DNA of 64,000 bases, from NCBI GenBank assembly GCA_963663005.2, contig CAXXHH010000014.1, positions 611,576 to 675,575 on the forward strand, in the 5' to 3' direction. Shown piece after piece: positions 1 to 7,900 of this stretch; position 1 is the first letter of the stretch; each line of letters begins with the position of its first letter. The position numbers and the translations under genes are program-made. The notes under the pieces were generated by a model. It was not told where the DNA came from and made no database searches. It saw only the letters and a program-made list of their open reading frames with translations. Source of the DNA: CAINVV01 sp963663005. GTDB taxonomy: Bacteria > Bacteroidota > Bacteroidia > Bacteroidales > Prolixibacteraceae.

Positions 1-1313
1 GTTCGCGACCATAGGTTTTCCGCTTTCGGGTCGTTAAGTATATGCCCGTTTGCCGGATTGATCTCCAGCGAATGACCAACGCGCTGTGAGATATTTCCGA
101 GTTGCACAAGCAGCGTGCTTTTCTGTCCGGAATTGATGTCTGACCGAAGGGGAGTACCTTTCGCGATACCATCGAAAAAATTCTGAATATGTAGGGCATC
201 CAGCTGCTGCGCCGGACTGGCAGAATTTCGCGGATCAATTTTCTCTTTGTCCTCAACAGATTTTATTTCTGCACCTCCAAGGTCAAAAACTTTGTACCCG
301 TTACCGCCGCCAATCAACAAAGAGCCCTTCTCTCCAAAAAATTGGGCTCCTACAGAGTTGCCCTCGATATATTTCGCATTGCAGCTTCTGCCCTCCCAGG
401 TCATGCTTACACCTTCTGCAAAATCCAGGTTTATTACTTGCGTGTCTGGCGTTTCCCAGTCATCCTTGAAATGGTATCTTCCACCGTTTGAACTTACCTT
501 TACCGGGAAGTCAACACCCAGCCCCCAACGCAAAAGGTCTATCATGTGAGTGCCATTGTTGAGCGCTTCACCGGTTCCCCAGTGCCAGAACCAATGCCAG
601 TTGTAATGCAGATAGTTGTCCTTATATGCCTTCCGGGGAGCCGGTCCCTGCCAGAGATCCCAGTTGAGCCACTCGGGTACTGCCACCTCTTTCCCAACGC
701 CGATTGAAGCTCGTTTGTTGGTGTACCAGCCCTTGCCGAAATAGGACCTTCCGATTATACCGGCCTTCAGCTCTTCGATTCCCTTTGCCACATTGGGCCA
801 GGAACGGCGCTGATTACCCATCTGGAGGATCTTACCGAATTTCTTTGCCGCCTCAACGAGCATCTCACCCTCATTGGGATTATGACTGCATGGTTTTTCA
901 AGATACACATTCTTCCCTGCCTTCATGGCCAGGAGCGCCGCAGGGGCGTGCCAATGGTCCGGCGTGGCTACCACAAGGGCATCCATATTTTTGTCTTCAA
1001 GCGCTTTTCTGAAATCGGGAGTGGCTTTTGGCGAATCATTCGTGATCTTGGTCACAGCATCAATACACTTTTCTGCTGCCCTGGAGTCCACATCGCTGAC
1101 GTGTAAAATCTTGCAGTTCTTCTGACTCGCAAAATTGGTTGCAAGTGCAAGTCCTCTCGCGTTGACACCCATCATTCCAACATTGATCCGCTCATTGGCG
1201 CCGATGATGTTGGCATAACTCTTGGAACTAAAGCCCGGCAGCACACCGCCAAAAGTTGCGGCTGAGATACCGATCGTCGTTCGTTTGATAAAATCCCTTC
1301 TTTTATTTTCCAT
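1..1313 (-). CDS. Gfo/Idh/MocA family oxidoreductase, exported, 3' end cut by window edge
   Basis: I read this frame directly on the minus strand from an ATG at 1313; it stays open to base 1, so the C-terminus (beyond about 437 residues) is missing. The N-terminus has a twin-arginine type motif (KRRDFIK) followed by a hydrophobic stretch, so the protein is probably exported folded with its NAD(P). A Rossmann start (INVGMMGVNARG) follows, then the family motif EKP (YLEKPCSH) near residue 140, and the Gfo/Idh C-terminal sheet domain with Trp-rich sequence (NWHWFWHWGTGEALNNGTH). Family members oxidise or reduce sugars, and some (GH109-type) are NAD-dependent glycosidases; which applies is not visible. 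It lies 12 bp downstream of the second Gfo/Idh gene, so the two are probably co-transcribed. Confidence 0.9.
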   Translation of the reverse strand, partial: MENKRRDFIKRTTIGISAATFGGVLPGFSSKSYANIIGANERINVGMMGVNARGLALATNFASQKNCKILHVSDVDSRAAEKCIDAVTKITNDSPKATPDFRKALEDKNMDALVVATPDHWHAPAALLAMKAGKNVYLEKPCSHNPNEGEMLVEAAKKFGKILQMGNQRRSWPNVAKGIEELKAGIIGRSYFGKGWYTNKRASIGVGKEVAVPEWLNWDLWQGPAPRKAYKDNYLHYNWHWFWHWGTGEALNNGTHMIDLLRWGLGVDFPVKVSSNGGRYHFKDDWETPDTQVINLDFAEGVSMTWEGRSCNAKYIEGNSVGAQFFGEKGSLLIGGGNGYKVFDLGGAEIKSVEDKEKIDPRNSASPAQQLDALHIQNFFDGIAKGTPLRSDINSGQKSTLLVQLGNISQRVGHSLEINPANGHILNDPKAENLWSR

Positions 1314-1325
1314 CTTCAGGTATGA

Positions 1326-2348
1326 TTAAACTATCCGTTTCCGACTCTGTTTCTGCGCCTTTTTCAACACTTCACTTATGCTGACAGGAATGCCATCCCG
1401 CTTTTTACTCAAATCCGCAGCTTCCATAAAGGCTAGTATTTCAATCGTTTCCTCAGGCTGTACCGGTACAATGCCGGTTTGGAAGAATTTGATTATTTCG
1501 GCAAGCAGCGGATTGTAACCATTGTATGCTCCCAGTGCTTTGGTGCTCTTCTCTCCGAAAATAATGCCACCGTATTCTTTTTTTCCGGCTCTTAATCCGC
1601 GGAACGAACCAATACGTCCATCCTTCCAGGTACCCACAGCCATATCTGTATCGGGTGTCGTAATGCGCACAACAGTCTGACAACCAACTCCCATTGCAGT
1701 AAACAGGGTTTCCACGCCATGAATGCCATACCAGAAGAAATCGGGATGGGTTGCCTCCAAAGTGCAAGGACTGAATGTCTCAGCACCGAGCACGGCACCT
1801 GCGACTCCCTTCCTGATCTCGTCCATACCCTGAATGTAGCGAAGGGACGAAGCTGAGAAAACGGGAACATCGTACTTTTTGGCTGCCCCGAAGGTGGCTA
1901 TTGCATCGGCGAGAGAGGCAGCCATCGGTTTATCAATAAACAGCCGTTTGCCAGACTTGATCACCGGCAAAGCCTGCTCAAAATGTCGTCGTCCATCGTT
2001 GGTCTCCAACAAAACAACATCCACTTTTGCTATCAACTCTTCGACAGATCCAACGATTTCCACACCCATTTGCTTGACCTGGGAAGTATAATCATCAATC
2101 CTGTCTACACTTGATTTAATATCCAGACTACCCCGGGGATAGGCGGCCACCACACGATATCCCCCAAAAGTGTTTCCCGCTTTGGGGTCGTTTAATGCCT
2201 TTGTGAAAGCCACACTATGGGAAGTATCCAACCCGATGACCCCCACCTTCAAACCGCTAGACGGCTCCTGTGCCAAAAGAGCCGAACCGGAGAGAATGCC
2301 AATGCCCAACTGCGTGCCGGCACCGAGAAAAACGCGTCTGTTCATCAT
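1326..2348 (-). CDS. Gfo/Idh/MocA family oxidoreductase, exported
   Basis: 340 residues, about the usual length for the family. It starts with MMNRRVFLGAG, a twin-arginine-like signal (NRRVFLG) followed by a hydrophobic core and an Ala-rich cleavage region before about residue 27. The nucleotide-binding N-terminus reads LKVGVIGLDTSH, and FIDKPMAAS is the family's xxKP motif near residue 140 (usual form EKP, here DKP). The rest fits the C-terminal sheet domain. It is the first gene of a two-gene unit with the oxidoreductase downstream (12 bp gap). The substrate is unknown; the proximity to a glycan-degradation locus suggests a sugar or sugar acid. Family assignment is firm, reaction is not. 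Confidence 0.9.
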   Translation of the reverse strand: MMNRRVFLGAGTQLGIGILSGSALLAQEPSSGLKVGVIGLDTSHSVAFTKALNDPKAGNTFGGYRVVAAYPRGSLDIKSSVDRIDDYTSQVKQMGVEIVGSVEELIAKVDVVLLETNDGRRHFEQALPVIKSGKRLFIDKPMAASLADAIATFGAAKKYDVPVFSASSLRYIQGMDEIRKGVAGAVLGAETFSPCTLEATHPDFFWYGIHGVETLFTAMGVGCQTVVRITTPDTDMAVGTWKDGRIGSFRGLRAGKKEYGGIIFGEKSTKALGAYNGYNPLLAEIIKFFQTGIVPVQPEETIEILAFMEAADLSKKRDGIPVSISEVLKKAQKQSRKRIV

Positions 2349-2599
2349 AGCAGTTAATTTATCTGTACTGTTTTTATGGCCTGATGGAATTGAAGAACCT
2401 TCCTCATCATGTTAGTTCGCTTCTCTCACAAAATAAGAAGATACGTTGACATAAAAAAGTATCCCACTAATATTCCGTACATTTTGTTTCGGAGAGCCGG
2501 GCTATTTTGGGTTTTAAACGAAATTCAAAAAAGGCAGCTATAACATTTTGCGTCGATCTCCGTATCAGTACCAAATTAAATCTTCTAAACTTATTGCAA

Positions 2600-3016
2600 A
2601 TGGCTTATCCTTACATTAATGTGTGGGCAGTGCTGACAGGCACGTTGGCTCTTTGGGTGCTGGGCGCCCTCTGGTACAGTCCGGTTTTATTCAGCAAAAT
2701 CTGGCAAAAAGAGGTAGGATTCAAGGAAGAGGAGGTTACAAAACCAAACTTGGCCCTCGTTTTTGGTCTTAGTTTTCTTGCCATGTTATTTATGGTTTGG
2801 GCCCTGAATTTCGTCATCAACTCGCACAAACCTGAAGAGGTGGATATGTGGAGAGGGCTGCATTTCGGCGCATTTATGGGATTCTTTTTCTCCATGATGA
2901 CCATGGGGGTCAACTATCTTTACCAGCGCCGCTCTTTAACCCTCTGGCTCATAGATGGCTTTTATATGGTCGTCGGACTGGGAATCGCGGGTATGATCCT
3001 TGGAGCCTGGAGATAA
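2600..3016 (+). CDS. DUF1761-type small integral membrane protein
   Basis: 138 residues from the ATG at 2600. The frame is open upstream to an ATG at 2507, but that 31-residue extension is polar and would precede a natural membrane-protein start (MAYPYINVWAVL), so I use 2600. Four hydrophobic segments are visible: about residues 7-27, 49-68, 85-104 and 112-135. The phrase LWYSPVLFSKIW after the first helix is typical of DUF1761 proteins. No function is known for the family. The gene stands alone between two minus-strand genes and ends just before a shared hairpin terminator, so it is probably monocistronic and unrelated to the PUL. Confidence 0.8.
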   Translation: MAYPYINVWAVLTGTLALWVLGALWYSPVLFSKIWQKEVGFKEEEVTKPNLALVFGLSFLAMLFMVWALNFVINSHKPEEVDMWRGLHFGAFMGFFFSMMTMGVNYLYQRRSLTLWLIDGFYMVVGLGIAGMILGAWR

Positions 3017-3045
3017 CCCAAAACACTCAACCTGTCCGGATCAGC

Positions 3046-3086
3046 AACACCTGTCCTTCCCGATAAGCCGGAAAGGACAGGTTGTT
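3046..3086. terminator. bidirectional hairpin terminator
   Basis: A long imperfect inverted repeat: arm 3046-3062 (AACACCTGTCCTTCCCG) pairs with arm 3069-3086 (CGGAAAGGACAGGTTGTT) across a short loop. It sits between convergent genes, the DUF1761 gene ending at 3016 and the FAD oxidoreductase ending at 3102, so it can serve both. There is no long T-tract, only the TTGTT end. Confidence 0.7.
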
Positions 3087-3101
3087 ACGCGACCGCTTAG
3101 A

Positions 3102-4772
3102 TCACTTCAACAGAAGCACCTGTTTCTTCTCCAGTAATTTTTGTTTCAGCCTGTCATAGTTCAGATCCTGAACGGCTTTTTGTTGGTCTATCGCCATGGA
3201 TGCAACCACGGCCGCTGACTGTCCAAGGATCATAAACACGGGCTCCATGCGTATCGAGCCATAAGCAATATGACTCGAAGAGACACAAACAGGCACAATC
3301 AGGTTAGAACACTCCTGTTTTTTTGGCAGGATAGTTCCGAGTGAGATGAGGTACGGCCGGCTTAAGTGAACCTGCACATCGCCCTCATTCTGAACCCAAC
3401 CTTCTGGCGTTACGTAGCGCTGAACATTGTGCGAATCCATATTGTATGATCCCATTCCAACCGGGTCGGCTACTATTTTCTTGTTAGTCACCTCATTCTC
3501 GGTCGTGACAAATACGCCTGTCATCCTTCTGGATTCCCTGATATAAAGCTGTCGGGGCCAGTTGCCATTGTCGGTGAATTCGTCTTTTGCAAGTCCCCAC
3601 CGGCTATACGCTTCCCGCACGTCAGCAGGCACCCGCGCGTCGTTGCACAGGTAATAGAATAGCCCTTTCTGGTAGTTTTCATGCTCTCTATTAATCTCCC
3701 TTCTACGTTCGTAGGATGCTTCGGGATAATCGTAGTTCATCCCAATAAAATCGCAATTGAACGGACCATGGTTGTTCGTATCCGTTTTTCTGTTGGGAAT
3801 CAGATCGAATTTGCTGAATAAGTCTCTCCATCCGGTGTCGAGTAATCGCCCCATCAATTCGTAATTTGCCGGATCATACTTTTCCGGTTTCGGGAAAGGA
3901 ATCCTGTTTTCAGGAAGATTGCTCATGCAAACTCTGTAGCAATAGGCTTGCAGTTTTTTGTCACCGGATTTGTTAGGTGCGATAGGTTCGTCTGATATTC
4001 CATAAACTAATCCGCTCTCCTTCTTACCAGGAATCTTGTACGGATCAATTTTCATTTTGAAATAATGACCTCTCTGCGTGATGTCCGCCTGCACCCCGTT
4101 CCATGACTCGTCAAACGTATCACATGCTTCACGCCCGGTTACATAGGAGACTCCGGCGGATGCCATCAGATCGCCCTCGTAGGTTGCATCAATGAACATT
4201 TTTCCGGAAAAGAGCTTTCCTGATAAGGTTTTGAAAGCAACAATTTTTCCTGCTTTTTTTATTACGCCGTTGGTACGATCCAGCCATTCATCGCGGAAAA
4301 CCCGGATGTTGTTTTCTTTTACAAAATCCTCGAAGACCATTTCGGCCACATGGGGTTCAAAGATCCACATCGTCCGATTTTCGCCATCCATGGCCACAGT
4401 GCCCTGACCCTTATTCCCAAACTCGCTCTGTTTCTGCCATTTCCAGGTTTCCGGTTCATTATAATATTTCCAAACGCGATGATAGAACTCGCGGGCAAGT
4501 CCGCCGATAACAGACTTATCACCGGTATCGGTAAAACCTAGTCCGCCCGACGATAGTCCGCCCAGATGCGTATCCGGCGAAACGACTATCACGGATTTGC
4601 CCGATTGAACCATTTCAACAGCAGCTATTACCGCCGCTGAAGTACCGCCATAAACGATCAAATCAGCCTTAAACTCTTTTGAATCAGCACTCTTAACTGC
4701 ATTAACAGTGCACCAGGGAAGAATAAGCAGGAATAGGCAAATTGCCAGTCCTGGCCAATACACATTTTTCAT
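3102..4772 (-). CDS. exported FAD-dependent oxidoreductase (FAD_oxidored, PF12831 type)
   Basis: 556 residues. A signal peptide (MKNVYWPGLAICLFLLILPW) precedes the mature start near residue 27. The FAD-binding beta-alpha-beta fold appears at about residues 36-60 as DLIVYGGTSAAVIAAVEM, with the typical GGTSA variant of this family, followed by GGLSSGGLGFTDTG, another family hallmark. IDATYEGDLMASAGVSY near residue 200 and the C-terminal MEPVFMILGQSAAVVASMA helix close the FAD site. Such exported proteins are common in Bacteroidota sugar loci but their substrates are mostly unknown. The gene is divergent from regulator 1 across 295 bp, so it may respond to the same locus, though no phased operator is present there. 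Confidence 0.88.
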   Translation of the reverse strand: MKNVYWPGLAICLFLLILPWCTVNAVKSADSKEFKADLIVYGGTSAAVIAAVEMVQSGKSVIVVSPDTHLGGLSSGGLGFTDTGDKSVIGGLAREFYHRVWKYYNEPETWKWQKQSEFGNKGQGTVAMDGENRTMWIFEPHVAEMVFEDFVKENNIRVFRDEWLDRTNGVIKKAGKIVAFKTLSGKLFSGKMFIDATYEGDLMASAGVSYVTGREACDTFDESWNGVQADITQRGHYFKMKIDPYKIPGKKESGLVYGISDEPIAPNKSGDKKLQAYCYRVCMSNLPENRIPFPKPEKYDPANYELMGRLLDTGWRDLFSKFDLIPNRKTDTNNHGPFNCDFIGMNYDYPEASYERRREINREHENYQKGLFYYLCNDARVPADVREAYSRWGLAKDEFTDNGNWPRQLYIRESRRMTGVFVTTENEVTNKKIVADPVGMGSYNMDSHNVQRYVTPEGWVQNEGDVQVHLSRPYLISLGTILPKKQECSNLIVPVCVSSSHIAYGSIRMEPVFMILGQSAAVVASMAIDQQKAVQDLNYDRLKQKLLEKKQVLLLK

Positions 4773-5037
4773 ATATTTTCTCTTTGAAAGTAAATCCGGA
4801 TTAGTTTAAACTATATTGTTGTCCGAAAGATAATGATTCGTGTCTGTTTTCCTAGCAACCGCTTGAGTTAATATATTAATTTACTATAGCTATAAGATTT
4901 AGAATGAAGCACTTTACAAAATCAGGCATCAACTACGACGATTATTGTTTTTTCGGAAACCAGAATTCCAGACCCCCCGGATTAACTGGTGAAATGGTTA
5001 TTCTTAGCAGTCATGCAAAATGAATATTAATTTATTT

Positions 5038-5045
5038 TAACTTTG
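5038..5045 (+). promoter_or_regulatory. -7 promoter element of regulator 1
   Basis: TAACTTTG is an exact match to the Bacteroidota -7 consensus TAnnTTTG and ends 22 bp before the ATG at 5068. The same octamer occurs 21 bp before the second regulator's start, in a similar T-rich setting. The rest of 4773-5067 is A/T-rich and shows no gene or clear repeat; it must also hold the promoter of the divergent FAD oxidoreductase. Confidence 0.65.
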
Positions 5046-5067
5046 AGAAGCAAAATTTAGTATTCCG

Positions 5068-7581
5068 ATGAGATTAATCACCCTATTACTTATTCTTTTA
5101 AGCGGACTTAGTGCTTTTTCTCAAAATGATCTTTTACAAGGACTTTACTTTTCTTCTCACGAAGTTAATCAGGATAAACGTACTTCCTTAGATCTGACAC
5201 CCACCGCTCCTGCTGAATTTCCGGAAGGATTTTCGTTAGAGATGGATGCCAATTTCCGTCGTGGAGATGGGTATTACGGATATATTTTTCGAATTATCGG
5301 TGACGGCAACACCAATATTGATCTGGTATCCAATCTGGCTGCCACCTCCTCAAACTTCTGGCTGGTTTTAAAGGATGAGGTTTTATGTTCATTCAAATGG
5401 GATGATATCCCGAATGGTGGGTTTGATCGTTGGATAAAAATCAAGTTTGAAATTGACACCAAAAATTCAAAATTGGCCATTTCGTTCAATGGCAAAAAGC
5501 AGATCTCCCAGATAACCAGGATTTCAGCGCTGAAGAATTATAAAATGATATTTGGCGCATGCCGAAATTCGCTGTTTTTCAATACCGATGTTTCCCCGAT
5601 GTCTTTAAAAGAAATACGTATTTCCGATGCAAAAGGGAAACCTGTTAGAAATTGGAAATTATTAAAGCACAGTCAAACAAAGGTATACGACGAATTAGGA
5701 CATATTGCTGCCAATGTTGAAAATCCAATTTGGTACATCGACCGGTATGTAAAATGGAGAAAATTGAATGAGTTCAAATTCAACAATATCCAGGGTATTG
5801 CCAGAGACGAAGGAAGTGGGCGTGTATTTTTTGTCGACAAACATGCTGTATATGTTTTCGATAACAGAACTCTGGCTCTGGATACGATTCCGTTCAAAGG
5901 CGGATCACCCTTTTTTACTAGCGGAAGCCAGGTAATCTATAACAAATTCACTGACGAACTTTGGTCGTACGATTTTGATAATAACCAGTTATGTAAATTC
6001 AATTTTTATTCACAAAAGTGGTCGTCTACCGAATCCGACACGAAGGAACCGAACTTCTGGCAGCACAATAAGTTTATTTCAACTGTCGACTCATCACTGG
6101 TAACCCTTTTCGGCTACGGATTTTATACCTATAAAAGTATAATACACAGATATAATCCAAAGAGTAAAAGCTGGGAATTAAAAGACCGGAGTGATCAGAT
6201 CGAACCCCGGTATTTGAGTAGCGCCGGTAGTCTGAACAATAAGGAAATGCTGGTCTTTGGAGGTTATGGAAGCAAGTCCGGTCACCAGGAATTGTCGCCT
6301 GAAACCTACTATGATTTATACTCCTTAAATCTGTTGGATTACTCTTTTAAGAAGCTTTGGAAGTTAGGGCAGCCGGCAACATCCTTTGTCCCTTGCGAAT
6401 CATTGGTTGCCGATCAGGAAGCCGGAGTTTTTTATACGCTGCTGTACAACAGGGGGAATTTTGCAACATTCATGCGGCTTGCGAAATTCGGCATTGAAAA
6501 GGGTGAATTCGAGCTATTTAATGATTCCATTCCATATAGTTTTCTGGACACCAAATCATCGAATGATTTATTTCTTGACCATAAAACTTCACAGCTGATT
6601 GCATTAACCTGTCATAATTCAGACATTGCCGTATACTCGTTAAGCTATCCTCCACTGATGCAGCAGGATGTTTTTCAGGATGAACCTGTAAAAGGGAAAT
6701 GGTACGTTTGGGCATTAGCGGTTTTGGGTGCTGGTGCGCTCATTTTCGTGTACTTCTTTTTATTCCGGAAAAAAAGCAATGCAGCCAAAAAAGAGGGCTC
6801 GTTTGACCATGTACTGCATCCTCATATTACGCCTATTGAGCCAATGGAACGAAAAACGATTTCTTCAATATATATCCTTGGGGAATTTCAAATCTTCGAT
6901 CACAACGGAACCAACATAGCCAGCACCTTGTCTCCGATGCTGAAACAACTGTTCCTTTATATCTTTCTGAACACTACCAAAAACAGCCGGGGCGTGGCGT
7001 CCACAAGGCTTGACGAAGTGTTGTGGAACGACAAATTTGGTGAAAGTGCGCGCAATAACCGGAATGTCAATATCAGCAAGCTACGCACCATCCTCGAAAA
7101 AGTTGAAGGGTTCGAGTTCGCAAATGAGAATTCTTTCTGGAAAATAAAAGCAGTAGAACCTCTTTGGTGCGATTATACGAGAATATTATCGCTTTTGCGG
7201 AAGTCCAGGACCGGAGCATTGGCAGAACCGGAAATCAATGAACTCATTTCCCTTTTGTCGGCGGGCGAATTTTTGCCCGAAATACAAACCGATTGGATTG
7301 ACGGGCTCAGGATCCAATTTGTAAACGAAACGGTCGACTGTCTATCCTCCTTGTTCAATGAAAAAATCGTCAAAGCGAATTTCAGCCTGAGTTATAATTT
7401 GGCAGAATGCATACTCTCTTGCGACCATTTAAACGAGGAAGCCATGGCTATGAAATGTTCCGTTTTATACAATCTTGGTAAAAAAACGATCGCGAAGAAT
7501 TTTTACGATTCCTTCTGTCGCGAATACAAACAAGAATTTGGAACCGATTACCCGGGCACATTCAATACAATTGTCAGGTAA
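5068..7581 (+). CDS. membrane-tethered regulator 1: LamG-like + kelch-like sensor, TM helix, SARP-type winged helix + BTAD
   Basis: 837 residues. A signal peptide (MRLITLLLILLSGLSAFSQ) is followed by a LamG/concanavalin-like region (about 25-200, with FSLEMDANFRRGDGYYGYIFR). Next come kelch-like repeats (about 235-520, for example MLVFGGYGSKSGHQELSP). One membrane helix lies at about 545-568 (YVWALAVLGAGALIFVYFFLF) and is followed by FRKK, placing the C-terminus in the cytoplasm. Residues about 596-690 look like an OmpR/SARP winged helix (LGEFQIFDHNG, RLDEVLWNDKF, NRNVNISKLRTILE). Residues about 697-830 resemble the helical bacterial transcriptional activator domain. I infer a one-component glycan sensor and activator. 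It is transcribed toward the GH92 gene, with a phased operator in between. A full-length paralogue lies at 37691-40207. Domain names rest on sequence pattern, not on a search. Confidence 0.8.
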   Translation: MRLITLLLILLSGLSAFSQNDLLQGLYFSSHEVNQDKRTSLDLTPTAPAEFPEGFSLEMDANFRRGDGYYGYIFRIIGDGNTNIDLVSNLAATSSNFWLVLKDEVLCSFKWDDIPNGGFDRWIKIKFEIDTKNSKLAISFNGKKQISQITRISALKNYKMIFGACRNSLFFNTDVSPMSLKEIRISDAKGKPVRNWKLLKHSQTKVYDELGHIAANVENPIWYIDRYVKWRKLNEFKFNNIQGIARDEGSGRVFFVDKHAVYVFDNRTLALDTIPFKGGSPFFTSGSQVIYNKFTDELWSYDFDNNQLCKFNFYSQKWSSTESDTKEPNFWQHNKFISTVDSSLVTLFGYGFYTYKSIIHRYNPKSKSWELKDRSDQIEPRYLSSAGSLNNKEMLVFGGYGSKSGHQELSPETYYDLYSLNLLDYSFKKLWKLGQPATSFVPCESLVADQEAGVFYTLLYNRGNFATFMRLAKFGIEKGEFELFNDSIPYSFLDTKSSNDLFLDHKTSQLIALTCHNSDIAVYSLSYPPLMQQDVFQDEPVKGKWYVWALAVLGAGALIFVYFFLFRKKSNAAKKEGSFDHVLHPHITPIEPMERKTISSIYILGEFQIFDHNGTNIASTLSPMLKQLFLYIFLNTTKNSRGVASTRLDEVLWNDKFGESARNNRNVNISKLRTILEKVEGFEFANENSFWKIKAVEPLWCDYTRILSLLRKSRTGALAEPEINELISLLSAGEFLPEIQTDWIDGLRIQFVNETVDCLSSLFNEKIVKANFSLSYNLAECILSCDHLNEEAMAMKCSVLYNLGKKTIAKNFYDSFCREYKQEFGTDYPGTFNTIVR

Positions 7582-7803
7582 TTACCATATCCGGGAATAA
7601 CACTAAACAAATAGGAACCCTGCTCCTTCCCTCTTAGTTTTACGGATGACTATTTTCTTTTGAGGCATCCGCCTGAATCTTCACTATTATCAGAAGATCA
7701 TCGATCACTACTCCTCGCTCAGAAGATTCAAATCAGCTTCAATTTTTCCACCCATCTGCTTGCTCACACGACTGTAAGCCGCATTATAGCCGCGGATTGA
7801 ACT

Positions 7804-7884
7804 ATTAATAAAATATTAATAAACTATTTCGCGGTGGTTATTTGCATTTTAATTGAAGTGTTAACCCCTGATTCCTTTATTTGC
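7804..7884 (+). promoter_or_regulatory. phased PUL operator/promoter element A
   Basis: Four TTAA(T) half-sites start at 7805, 7816, 7849 and 7861 (spacings 11, 33, 12 bp), followed by CTTTATTTGC at 7875-7884, a -7-like box 17 bp before the GH92 ATG. The first two half-sites are both ATTAATAAA. Two other sites in the window have the same spacings. No TTTG at -33 is found at the expected distance, which fits an activator-dependent promoter. The rest of the 7582-7900 gap holds only a short coding-like relic on the minus strand (7708-7812). Confidence 0.7.
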
Positions 7885-7900
7885 ACAAAACTATAATCAG

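Noticed and set aside
4866..4890. TTAATATATTAATTT between the FAD oxidoreductase and regulator 1, a possible fourth operator
   Set aside because: Half-site spacing is 8 bp and there is no box at the matching distance on either strand.
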